Made by a program: the position numbers and the translations under genes. Under the pieces are notes generated by a model. The model was not told the DNA's origin. It saw only the letters and a program-made list of their open reading frames with translations, and did not search any database. From NCBI RefSeq assembly GCF_003416895.1, contig NZ_QVIO01000012.1:1-64000 (forward strand): 64,000 bases of DNA, written 5' to 3'. Shown here piece by piece: positions 46,772 through 54,882 of this stretch (positions are counted from its first letter, which is position 1; each line of letters begins with the position of its first letter). This DNA comes from Duganella sp. BJB476 (GTDB lineage Bacteria; Pseudomonadota; Gammaproteobacteria; Burkholderiales; Burkholderiaceae_D).

Positions 46772-48109
46772 TTAAACCGCGTCCGACAGCGAGGTAAAGT
46801 TGAAGTCCCGCACCCGCATCGCCGGGATCAGCAGCTGGAACTGCGACTCGTCACCCGCCAGGATCTCCGGCCGCCCCAGCTCCTCGATGTTGTTCAACAT
46901 CGTCACCGGGCTTTCGTTGAAGCGGAAGTTCTTGATCGGATGCTTGATCTTGCCGTTCTCGATGTAGAAAGTGCCGTCGCGCGTCAGGCCGGTCAGCAGC
47001 ACCGACTGCGGATCGACCATGCGGATGTACCAGGTACGGGTGACCAGCACGCCCTTCTTGGTGTTGGCGATCAGCTCCTCGGTCGACTTGTTGGTGCCGG
47101 CCATGATGATGTTGCCCGGCGAGCCGACAGCGCGCATGCCCTGCTTCTTGGCCCAGTAGGTCGAGTAATCGAGGTTGGCGACCTTGCCGCCCTTGATGAT
47201 GTCCTGGCGTTCGCGGGCCAGCATGTTCTGGCCGTCCCACGGCAGCACCGCCACGTCCTTGTCCCATGGATCGGCCCAGACGTTGACCTGTTCGTCGAAC
47301 AGCTTCTCGCCCATGCGGTTGCCACCGCCCTTTTTCGACAGGAAGCTGCGGCCCTCGTCGGCCTGGCGCGCGTCGAAGCCGTTGAACATGAAGCCCAGCA
47401 GGTCCGAGGTCGCCGCCGGTTCCAGGATCACGGTGTAGCGGCCCGGTTCCAGCGCCTTGGCGTCCACCGAACGCAGCGCTTTTTCAATCGCCACGTTGGA
47501 CGCTTCGCGCGCGTCGAACTTGCTGACGTCGCCCACGCTGCGCTTGACCCAGCCCGAACCGCGGCCGTCTTCGGTGCGCACGGTCACGGTGAAGTCCAGC
47601 CCCGTGTCCTGCTGGTAGCCGAACACGCCGTTCGAGTTGGCGACGGTGTTGAACTTGGTGCTGTCGCTGAAGAAGCCAGCCGCCACCAGCTTGTTCTTCT
47701 TGCTGTTCTCGATGCTGTAGGCCGCCACCTGCGCGCGGAATTCAGGATCGATGTCGGCGGTCTTCTGGAAGAAGGTCTCGCTGGCCTTGTATTGCTGCTT
47801 GGTCGGCGTCGGCATGAACTCCGGATTTTCCGGCGCCAGGCGGGCCAGGTCTTCGGCGCGGCGCACCACTTTTTCCAGCGACTTGTCGTCAAACTCGTTG
47901 ATGGTGGCCGTGCCCTGCTTCTTGCCGAAGGCGACCGACACCACCAGCTGCGTGTCCTCGATCAAACCGGCGGTCGATACGGCGTTGCGGGCATAGCGGA
48001 TGTTGCCCTTGCGGCTGCCGGTGATGTTCACTTCGCACTGGTCGCCCTTGGAAAAGGACAGCACTTTGTCGCTGATGCGTTTTGCTTCGTCTTGACTCAA
48101 ATTCTTCAT
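46772..48109 (-). CDS. PmbA/TldE-like protein, copy 2
   Basis: A 445-residue paralogue of the protein at 43739, same length, with nearly the same N-terminus (MKNLSQDEAKRISDKVLSFS against MKMLNQEEAKRISDKVMSLS) and identical blocks such as KHPIKNFRFNESPV and RDFNFTSLSDAV at the C-terminus. No signal peptide and no HExxxH. It follows tldD-like copy 2 after 17 bases. The differences between copies concentrate in residues about 95-180 and around 315-335, which could carry substrate or partner specificity. Confidence 0.88.
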   Translation of the reverse strand: MKNLSQDEAKRISDKVLSFSKGDQCEVNITGSRKGNIRYARNAVSTAGLIEDTQLVVSVAFGKKQGTATINEFDDKSLEKVVRRAEDLARLAPENPEFMPTPTKQQYKASETFFQKTADIDPEFRAQVAAYSIENSKKNKLVAAGFFSDSTKFNTVANSNGVFGYQQDTGLDFTVTVRTEDGRGSGWVKRSVGDVSKFDAREASNVAIEKALRSVDAKALEPGRYTVILEPAATSDLLGFMFNGFDARQADEGRSFLSKKGGGNRMGEKLFDEQVNVWADPWDKDVAVLPWDGQNMLARERQDIIKGGKVANLDYSTYWAKKQGMRAVGSPGNIIMAGTNKSTEELIANTKKGVLVTRTWYIRMVDPQSVLLTGLTRDGTFYIENGKIKHPIKNFRFNESPVTMLNNIEELGRPEILAGDESQFQLLIPAMRVRDFNFTSLSDAV

Positions 48110-48126
48110 CTCGTGGTCTCCAGGGC

Positions 48127-49764
48127 TTAGCCGATTTTGCGTGCGGTGTTGATGACGTTGATGCCGTTGAAGCGCGCCGTGCTGGCGCCATGCGACACCA
48201 CCGACACCTGCGAAGGCTGGCCTTTACCGTCAAAGAAGGAACCGCCCATGCGCCAATCGCGTTCGTCGCACAGACCGGCGCAGGCATTCCAGAACTCCTG
48301 GGTGTTCGATTGATACGCCACGTCTTCCAGCATCTCGCCGATCTTGCCGTTCTTGATTTCGTAGAACAGCTGGCCGCCGAACTGGAAGTTGTAGCGCTGC
48401 TGGTCGATCGAGAAGGAACCGTCGCCGACGATGTAGATACCCTTCTTGACGTCCTTGACCATTTCGTCCGGGGTCATCTTCTTCTTGCCCGCTTGCAGCG
48501 AGACGTTGGGCATGCGCTGGAACTGCACGCTGCTCCAGTTGTCCGCATACGAGCAGCCGTGCGATTCCTTCTCGCCGATGATGTGGGCCTGGTCGCGGGT
48601 GGCCTGGTAGTTGACCAGGATGCCGTCCTTGATGATGTCCCAGCGCTTGCACTTGACGCCTTCGTCGTCGTAGCCGACGTTGGCCAGCGAACCCGGGGTG
48701 GTCTTGTCGGCGACGATGTTGACCAGGTCCGAGCCGTACTTGAACTTCTTGGACTGCCATTTATCGAGCGTGGCGAAGCTGGTGCCGGCGAAGTTGGCCT
48801 CGTAGCCCAGCACGCGATCGAGCTCGGTCGGGTGGCCGACCGATTCGTGGATGGTCAGCCACAGGTGTTCCGGCGACAGCACCAGGTCGTACTTGCCCGG
48901 CTCGACCGACTTGGCGGTCAGCTTCTGCTTGGCCTGCTTGCCGGCCGCGCGCGCATCTTCGATCAAATCGTAGGACTTGGTGTACAGCGTGGTCACGCCG
49001 CCGGCCGCCTTGATCTTGTGCTCGGGACGGGCGTCCAGGTATTCGTAGCCCATGCCGACCGGCGACGACAGGCCCTGGCGCGAGCGGAACTTGTTGGTCT
49101 TCTGGTCGACGGCGGTGGCGAACACCGGCATCCACAGGCGATGCACGTCCTGGTCGATGTAGGAGCCGTCGGTGGAGGCGAAGTACTTCTGCTGGTTGAC
49201 CTGGAACAGCAGCGACTGCATGAAGCTGGCGCCGCCCTCCATGCCGGCCTTGTTGGCGGCGATCAGCAGCTCGGCCTTGTCCTTGATGGCGACGGTGCGC
49301 CAGTCCTTGACGATGGGCGTGGCCCACGACACTTCGCCGACGCCCTTGACCGGGGCCAGGATGACCGGCTCGGTCTGCAGCTTGGCGTTGGCCTTGGCGA
49401 TGGCGACCGCCTGGCGCGCGGCGGCGGCGACGCCATCCGGGCTCATGTCGTTGGTGGCGGCAAAGCCGTAGGCGCCGCCGGCGATCACGCGCACGCCGAC
49501 GCCGGCCGATTCCGTGTTGACCACGTTTTCGACGTTCAGGTCGCGGGTGGTGATGAACTGGTTCAGGTAGCGGCCTACGCGCACGTCGCAGTAGGAGGCG
49601 CCGGCCTGGGTCGCCGCGGTCAGCGCGGTATCGGCCAGCATTTTCTTGAATTGCAGGGCGACTGGCTTGAGCAGCTCTTCCGCCGCGATTGCGCGACCGA
49701 AGGCGGGCAGCAGCATCGTGCCCAGGGCCAGACTACTAACATTGAGGAATGCACGTCGTTCCAT
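48127..49764 (-). CDS. Tat-signal TldD-like metallopeptidase, copy 2 (first gene of the operon)
   Basis: A 545-residue paralogue of the protein at 45080. It has a twin-arginine signal (MERRAFLNVSSLALGTMLLP, then FGRAIAAEE) and the metal motif in TIHESVGHPTELD. GGAG stands six bases before the ATG at 49764. A conserved Cys present in copy 1 (GSLGCVGYDDEG) is Asn here (GSLANVGYDDEG), one of several changes that distinguish the copies. It is the first gene after the sigma-54 promoter at 49947-49962, with a leader of about 170 bases. Confidence 0.9.
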   Translation of the reverse strand: MERRAFLNVSSLALGTMLLPAFGRAIAAEELLKPVALQFKKMLADTALTAATQAGASYCDVRVGRYLNQFITTRDLNVENVVNTESAGVGVRVIAGGAYGFAATNDMSPDGVAAAARQAVAIAKANAKLQTEPVILAPVKGVGEVSWATPIVKDWRTVAIKDKAELLIAANKAGMEGGASFMQSLLFQVNQQKYFASTDGSYIDQDVHRLWMPVFATAVDQKTNKFRSRQGLSSPVGMGYEYLDARPEHKIKAAGGVTTLYTKSYDLIEDARAAGKQAKQKLTAKSVEPGKYDLVLSPEHLWLTIHESVGHPTELDRVLGYEANFAGTSFATLDKWQSKKFKYGSDLVNIVADKTTPGSLANVGYDDEGVKCKRWDIIKDGILVNYQATRDQAHIIGEKESHGCSYADNWSSVQFQRMPNVSLQAGKKKMTPDEMVKDVKKGIYIVGDGSFSIDQQRYNFQFGGQLFYEIKNGKIGEMLEDVAYQSNTQEFWNACAGLCDERDWRMGGSFFDGKGQPSQVSVVSHGASTARFNGINVINTARKIG

Positions 49765-49946
49765 CGTATCTCCAAAAACGTAACAGCAAGGATTAGATTG
49801 CGGGCCGGTCGCCCGGGGTTCTGCTTTTTATTTGCTTTTCTAGCTGGAACTACTTCGTTACCGCTCGTTGCTTTGCACTACACCTGAATATCCGCCGCCG
49901 TTTCCGCCGGTTTAGCAATATTAGCGCCGGATTAAGGAACGAGATA

Positions 49947-49962
49947 GGCAAAATGTGTGCCA
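49947..49962 (-). promoter_or_regulatory. Sigma-54 (RpoN) promoter of the TldD/PmbA-MoxR operon
   Basis: On the minus strand TGGCAC-N5-TTGCC has the -24 GG and -12 GC exactly ten bases apart and matches the consensus TGGCAC-N5-TTGC fully. It faces the ten-gene operon 49764-36433 and predicts a start near 49936. Confidence 0.82.
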
Positions 49963-49989
49963 CGGGTATTCATGTTGCAAGTTGGTGTG

Positions 49990-50076
49990 GCGGACAGGAT
50001 CTTCAGGGGTGAAGTGTCCGCCTATCTGTCCGCTCGACTGTCCGCCAGTGTCCGAAAGTGTCCGCCGGGTGTCCGC
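49990..50076 (-). repeat. Phased array of TGTCCGC repeats upstream of a sigma-54 promoter
   Basis: On the plus strand TGTCCGC occurs at 50015, 50027, 50039, 50059 and 50070, with TGTCCGA at 50049; steps are 12, 12, 10, 10 and 11 bases, close to one helical turn each. One inverted copy (GCGGACA) is at 49990. In the direction of the TldD operon the word reads GCGGACA. The array begins about 28 bases upstream of the -24 element, the usual place for sigma-54 activator sites. Confidence 0.82.
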
Positions 50077-50205
50077 CGGGGCGGCCGTCACGGTTGGGCG
50101 GAGCGCCGTCCCAATTCGCTTGACCTTCAGACAAGCCTGCACCATGATCGCGCAGGGCGAGCGGCTGCGCATCGCCACCACCAACGAATCCTCAGGAGAC
50201 TTCGC

Positions 50206-51018
50206 ATGAAACGAACCGTACTTGCCGTCCTGGCCACCACCATGTTGATCGCAGGCGGCGCCATCGCCGCCGAAGATGCCGCGCTGAAGGCCGCCATCGC
50301 CGCGCCGTCGCGCACGCCGGCCAACGTCGAGCGCGACGTCTACCGCCATCCGTATGAAACGCTGAACTTCTTCGGCATCAAGCCGACCATGACGGTGGTC
50401 GAGCTGTCGCCAGGCGGCGGCTGGTACACCGAGATCCTGGCGCCCTACCTGCGCGACCACGGCAAGCTGATCGCCGCCGGCAACGACCTGGCCGCGCCCG
50501 ACGCCAACGAGCGCAAGGCCGCCGAGCGTTTCATCGCGCGCCTGAACACCAAGCCGGAGGTGTACAACAAGGTGGCGCTGGGCGTGTTCTCATCGCCGCG
50601 CAAGTATGAGTTCGCGCCGGCCGGCAGCGTCGACATGGTGCTTACCTTCCGCAACGTCCACAACTGGATGGAAGACGGCCCGGACAACCTGAAGACGCTG
50701 TTCGGCAGCGTCTACACCAGCCTGAAGAAAGGCGGCGTGTTCGGCGTGGTCGAGCACCGCCTGCCGGTCTCGAAGGTGCAGGACAAGGATGCCAGCAGCG
50801 GCTATATGCACGAGAAGTATGTGATCGGCCTGGCCGAGGCGGCAGGCTTCAAGCTGGCGGACAAGTCGGAAGTCAACGCCAATGCCAAGGACAACGCCGA
50901 GCACAAAGGCGGCGTCTGGGCGCTGCCGCCGACCTACGCCAACAAGGACGAGGACCGCGCCATGTACAAGGCCATCGGCGAGAGCGACCGCATGACGCTG
51001 AAGTTCGTCAAGCCGTAG
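50206..51018 (+). CDS. Exported methyltransferase-like protein
   Basis: A 270-residue protein with a Sec signal peptide (MKRTVLAVLATTMLIAGGAIAA), preceded by CAGGAG. The mature part has a class I methyltransferase-like fold: TVVELSPGGGWYTEILAPYL as the SAM-binding motif I, then VDMVLTFRNVHNW and GGVFGVVEHR. Because SAM is not normally available in the periplasm, the reaction is puzzling; exported proteins of this type are known as a group but have no clear function. It converges on the MCP gene at 51020, with one base between stops. Its promoter was not identified. Confidence 0.85.
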   Translation: MKRTVLAVLATTMLIAGGAIAAEDAALKAAIAAPSRTPANVERDVYRHPYETLNFFGIKPTMTVVELSPGGGWYTEILAPYLRDHGKLIAAGNDLAAPDANERKAAERFIARLNTKPEVYNKVALGVFSSPRKYEFAPAGSVDMVLTFRNVHNWMEDGPDNLKTLFGSVYTSLKKGGVFGVVEHRLPVSKVQDKDASSGYMHEKYVIGLAEAAGFKLADKSEVNANAKDNAEHKGGVWALPPTYANKDEDRAMYKAIGESDRMTLKFVKP

Positions 51019-51019
51019 T

Positions 51020-52501
51020 CTAAAAGCGCGTGAACTTGTTCTCGTCGGGCGCGCCGTCGGCGACGAGGTCGAGCTTGCGCGCCGGGCGCGCAAGCTTGGC
51101 GCCCGTCTTCAGCACCACCGGCCGGCGCGCCGATCCGGCGCGCGGCGCTTCCTCGGCCGCATACTGCTTGAACACCGCCATCAGCCGGGTCAGTTGCTCG
51201 GCCTGCGCGCTCATCTCTTCCGACGTCGCCGCCAGTTCTTCCGAGCTGGCCGCGTTGACCTGGGTGGTCTGGCTGAGCTGACCCACCGCGCTGTTAATCT
51301 GCCGCACGCCGGAGCTCTGCTCTTCCGACGCCGCCGAAATCTCCTGCACCAGGTCCGACGTCTTGCGGATGTTCGGCACCAGCGCATCGAACATATGGCC
51401 GGCCTGCTCGGCCAGCTCCACGCTGTCCGACGCCACCTTGCTGATTTCCTGCGCCGCCACCTGGCTGCGCTCGGCCAGCTTGCGCACCTCGGCCGCCACC
51501 ACCGCGAAGCCCTTGCCGTGTTCGTGTGCGCGCGCCGCCTCGATCGCCGCGTTCAGCGCCAGCAAATTGGTTTGATAGGCGATGTCGTCGATGATGCCGA
51601 TCTTGCTGGCGATCTGCTTCATCGCCGCCGCCGTGGCCTTGACCACTTCGGCGCCGCGCGCCGCATCCACCGCCGCCTGGGTGGCGATGCCGTCGGTGAC
51701 CTTGGCGTTTTCCGTATTCTGCGCGATCGACGCCGTCATCTGCTCGATCGAGGCGCTGGTCTCTTCCACGCCCGCGGCCTGCTCGCTGGCCGCCTGCGAC
51801 AGCGATTGCGCGGTCGAGCTGACTTCCTCGGAGGCACCGGCCAGGCTGCCCACCACCGCCTGCACTTCGCGCACGATGCCCGACAGGCTGCGCGCCAGCC
51901 ACACCGCCAGCACGCAACCGAGCACGGCGATCACAATGTCGATACCCAGTATCAGTTTCTTGGCGGAGTCGGTCACTTCCGTCATGGCGGCCGATTCGCC
52001 CTTGGTTTCGCTGTCGTTGACTTTGAGCAGCTTGCGGAAAGCGGAGGAGATGGCCTCGTCGGCGCCCTTGATGGCCTTGTCCATCTCCTGCGGCGTCATG
52101 CCTTTGTCGTGCATCGCCTCCAGCTGGATCATGCTCTCGCCGTAGCTGCGGGTGGCGGTCGAAATTTCGGCGAGCAGGGCTTGCTCCTCCGGAGTCACGC
52201 TACCCGCGGCCTTGTAGTCGGTCATCTCCTTGTCGATGACCGCCAGGTCGGCGCGGAATTTGCTGTTGTTTTCGCCGCCGCGCAGGATGTAGTTCTTAAA
52301 ATGATGGACTGCCTGGCCATGGGCGGTAACGCCTTCCAGCACGGCGTTCTTGCGCACCAGGGTGATGGCCTCGAAGTCGCTCCAGTGTTCATGCAGCGAG
52401 CTCAGCTTGGCGAAGGCTACCACCCCCAGCAAGATCACCAGCAGCACGATGCCGCCAAAGCCGGCATGCAGCCGGGTTTCCATTTTCATCTGCTTGAACA
52501 T
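51020..52501 (-). CDS. Methyl-accepting chemotaxis protein without clear HAMP
   Basis: A 493-residue chemoreceptor. Start 52501 gives an N-terminal membrane helix (FGGIVLLVILLGVVAFAKL), then a four-helix-bundle-like periplasmic domain, a second helix (IVIAVLGCVLAVWLARSL) and the cytoplasmic signalling coiled coil with the tip IDDIAYQTNLLALNAAIEAA. The stretch between the second helix and the coiled coil is too short for a full HAMP domain. The tip continues RAHEHGKGF where the two other MCPs have RAGEHGKGF. The C-terminus is DENKFTRF. Last gene of the chemotaxis operon; ligand unknown. Confidence 0.92.
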   Translation of the reverse strand: MFKQMKMETRLHAGFGGIVLLVILLGVVAFAKLSSLHEHWSDFEAITLVRKNAVLEGVTAHGQAVHHFKNYILRGGENNSKFRADLAVIDKEMTDYKAAGSVTPEEQALLAEISTATRSYGESMIQLEAMHDKGMTPQEMDKAIKGADEAISSAFRKLLKVNDSETKGESAAMTEVTDSAKKLILGIDIVIAVLGCVLAVWLARSLSGIVREVQAVVGSLAGASEEVSSTAQSLSQAASEQAAGVEETSASIEQMTASIAQNTENAKVTDGIATQAAVDAARGAEVVKATAAAMKQIASKIGIIDDIAYQTNLLALNAAIEAARAHEHGKGFAVVAAEVRKLAERSQVAAQEISKVASDSVELAEQAGHMFDALVPNIRKTSDLVQEISAASEEQSSGVRQINSAVGQLSQTTQVNAASSEELAATSEEMSAQAEQLTRLMAVFKQYAAEEAPRAGSARRPVVLKTGAKLARPARKLDLVADGAPDENKFTRF

Positions 52502-52623
52502 GAGGGAATTCTCCAATCGGCGGGGTGGGGCACGAGTCATTGTGAACCAATCCACCGCCGCAATTCTCACCAATACTCACTTGTGGCGTACACCCCACGT
52601 CGCTAGCGGCCCGCGCCCAAGGT

Positions 52624-54324
52624 TCAGAATTTAACGAAATGCGATTCGTCGGGTTCGCTCATCTCCGTCATGGTGCGGCTGCTGGTCACGCCGGCGGGGT
52701 TGGCGCCCGACCGGCCCTGCGGCTTGCGCGGCTTGGCGGGCCTGGGCGCCACCACCGTGCGGATCGGCCGCGAGGCGCCGGCCAGCTTGAAGAAGGACAT
52801 GGTCTGCTGCAGCTGTTCGGCCTGGCCGCTCATCTCCTCGGCGGTGGCGGCCAGCTCCTCGGAACTGGAGGCGTTCTGCTGGGTGGTCTGGCTCAGCTGC
52901 GTGACGGCCGAGTTGATCTGGCCGACCCCGGCCGACTGCTCCTCCGACGCCGCCGTGATCTCCTGCACCAGGTCGGAAGTGCGGCGGATATTCGGCACCA
53001 TCGCATCGAGCAGGTTGCCGGCCTTTTCCGCCAATTGCACGCTGCTCGACGCCACCTGTTCGATTTCCTGCGCCGCCACCTGGCTGCGCTCGGCCAGCTT
53101 GCGCACCTCGGCCGCCACCACCGCGAAGCCCTTGCCGTGTTCGCCGGCGCGCGCCGCCTCGATCGCCGCGTTCAGCGCCAGCAGATTGGTTTGATAAGCG
53201 ATGTCGTCGATGATGCTGATCTTCTTGGCGATCTGCTGCATCGCCGCCACCGTCGACTTGACCGCCTCGCCGCCCTCGGCCGCCTCCACTGCCGCCTTGC
53301 TGGCGATGCTGTCGGTGACCTTGGCGTTTTCCGTGTTCTGCGAAATCGACGCCGTCATCTGCTCCACCGAGGCGCTGGTTTCTTCGGTACCGGCGGCCTG
53401 CTCGCTGGCCGCCTGCGACAGCGATTGCGCCGTCGCGCTCACTTCCTCGGAGGCGCTGGCCAGCGACTCGGCGCCGTTGTTCACTTCCTGCACCACCTGC
53501 GACAGCTTGTCGATCATGCCCTTCATCGCCGCCAGCAGGCTGGTGGTGTCGCCGGGCTTGAGCGCGACCTCGGCGCTCAGGTCGCCGTCGGCCACCTGGC
53601 GCACGATCTCGGCCGCATAGCCCGGGTCGCCGCCCAGCTGCTTGAGGATGCCGCTCAGGATCAGCATGCCCAGCGCCACCAGCAGCGCCAGCGCCACGCC
53701 GGAAGCCACGTACATGCTGCGCGACGCGCTGGCCGACGCCGCGTCGGCCTCGGTCACGGCGTCGGCGCCGTATTTGACGTTCATCGCCACCAGTTTGTCC
53801 AGGCTCTCCTCGACCTCGCGGAAGGCCGGCCGGTTATCGACCAGCGTGCGGTGCAGCACCAGGAACAACTCCTTGCGCTTGGCCGTATCGGCGTCGTGGA
53901 TTTGCTTCAGCTGTTCGCCGAACTGCGCGTCCTTCTGTTTCCAGCCATCCCACTGCTTGACGAAGATCTTCCACAGCGCCGCCTCCTCGCTGCTCTGCGG
54001 CAAGGCGTCGTAAATCTTCCAGGCCTTGTCGATGTCGGCGAAGACCACCTCGCGGCGCTTGATCTGCTGGGAGATTTCCGTCGTGTCCTCCGGCGTCATC
54101 GCGACCACGTCGGCGCCGCGATTGGCCGAACGGATCGCGGTCTTGCCTTCGTTGATGGTCATCAGCGCCTGCACCGACGGCAGGCGGTTCTTGCCGATCT
54201 CCGACAACATGGCGCTTTCTTTTTGCAAGCCCTGGAAGGCAATCAGCATCACCAGCAACAGCGCCAGCACGGCGACAGCGATCAGCGTCAGGATCTTGGT
54301 CCTGACTGTTATCGTGGAAAACAT
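52624..54324 (-). CDS. Methyl-accepting chemotaxis protein
   Basis: A 566-residue chemoreceptor with two membrane helices (LTLIAVAVLALLLVMLIAF and SGVALALLVALGMLILSGI), a helical periplasmic sensor between them, a HAMP domain (AAEIVRQVADGDLSAEVALK) and the signalling domain with tip AYQTNLLALNAAIEAARAGE. ATG 54324 with GGGAG upstream is chosen over a TTG two codons earlier. The C-terminus is DESHFVKF. Its signalling half is nearly identical to the MCP at 54883, so the two are recent paralogues that differ in the sensor. Confidence 0.94.
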   Translation of the reverse strand: MFSTITVRTKILTLIAVAVLALLLVMLIAFQGLQKESAMLSEIGKNRLPSVQALMTINEGKTAIRSANRGADVVAMTPEDTTEISQQIKRREVVFADIDKAWKIYDALPQSSEEAALWKIFVKQWDGWKQKDAQFGEQLKQIHDADTAKRKELFLVLHRTLVDNRPAFREVEESLDKLVAMNVKYGADAVTEADAASASASRSMYVASGVALALLVALGMLILSGILKQLGGDPGYAAEIVRQVADGDLSAEVALKPGDTTSLLAAMKGMIDKLSQVVQEVNNGAESLASASEEVSATAQSLSQAASEQAAGTEETSASVEQMTASISQNTENAKVTDSIASKAAVEAAEGGEAVKSTVAAMQQIAKKISIIDDIAYQTNLLALNAAIEAARAGEHGKGFAVVAAEVRKLAERSQVAAQEIEQVASSSVQLAEKAGNLLDAMVPNIRRTSDLVQEITAASEEQSAGVGQINSAVTQLSQTTQQNASSSEELAATAEEMSGQAEQLQQTMSFFKLAGASRPIRTVVAPRPAKPRKPQGRSGANPAGVTSSRTMTEMSEPDESHFVKF

Positions 54325-54346
54325 ATGCAACTCCCGGTTGTATGCG

Positions 54347-54871
54347 TTAAGAAGTCAGCGGCAGCGCGCCGCCCGAAGCCAGTGCGGCCAGCTCGCTGGC
54401 CGCCACCACGTGCTGCACGTTCAGCAGCAGCACGAAGCGTCCCTGCACCTTGCCTATCCCCTGCAGCATTTCGGCGCGCACCTGGGCGCCGAAGCTGGGC
54501 GCCGGCTCGACGTCGGCCGGCGGAATGTCGAGCACCGCATTGACGGCGTCGACCAGGATGCCGATCACGAAGGCGCCCTCGTCGCTGTCGACTTCGACCA
54601 CGATGATGCAGGTGCGCTTGCCGATCGGCGACGGCTCGCGCTCCAGCCGGCGCGCCAGGTCCAGCACCGGCACGGCGGTGCCGCGCAGGTTGATCACGCC
54701 GCTGATACAGGCCGGCATCTGCGGCACCGGCGTCACGCCGGCATACTCAAGAATCTCGCGCACCGCCAGGATGCCGATCGCGAACATGTCCTGGCCCAGC
54801 ATGAAACTGAGGTATTGCGCGGGGCCGCCGGCGGCCAGTTGCCTGGTTTCGGATACTGTCAGAGTATTCAT
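54347..54871 (-). CDS. cheW: Chemotaxis coupling protein CheW, second copy
   Basis: A 174-residue CheW that couples receptors to CheA. Motifs are QYLSFMLGQDMFAIGILAVREI, MPACISGVINLRGTAVPVLD and IGKRTCIIVVEVDS, with the C-terminal PSFGAQVRAEMLQGIGKVQ and FVLLLNVQHVV. It sits between two MCP genes and differs clearly from the CheW at 60332, which suggests each serves particular receptors or strengthens array formation. Confidence 0.94.
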   Translation of the reverse strand: MNTLTVSETRQLAAGGPAQYLSFMLGQDMFAIGILAVREILEYAGVTPVPQMPACISGVINLRGTAVPVLDLARRLEREPSPIGKRTCIIVVEVDSDEGAFVIGILVDAVNAVLDIPPADVEPAPSFGAQVRAEMLQGIGKVQGRFVLLLNVQHVVAASELAALASGGALPLTS

Positions 54872-54882
54872 CGCTGCCTCGC

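Larger units (their letters stand above)
43739..49764 (-). repeat. Tandem duplication of a TldD-PmbA gene pair
   Basis: Two units of about 3 kb, 43739-46717 and 46772-49764, each encode a 545-residue Tat-signal TldD followed by a 445-residue PmbA. Protein lengths, order and most motifs are the same in both, which shows an in-place duplication. Both copies are intact in their reading frames and metal motifs. Confidence 0.9.
49765..50205. other. Divergent regulatory region between the TldD operon and the methyltransferase gene
   Basis: This 441-base gap holds the leader of the TldD operon (49765-49936), a sigma-54 promoter facing left (49947-49962), and an array of TGTCCGC repeats (49990-50076). 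The remaining 50077-50205 carries no sigma-54 element in the plus direction that I could find, and no convincing sigma-70 promoter for the gene at 50206. No small gene is supported, although the plus frame of the methyltransferase is open through 49957. Confidence 0.7.

Noticed and set aside
49990..50076. TGTCCGC repeats as a CRISPR-like array
   Set aside because: Units are only seven bases with 3-5 base gaps; there are no spacers of CRISPR size and no cas genes.
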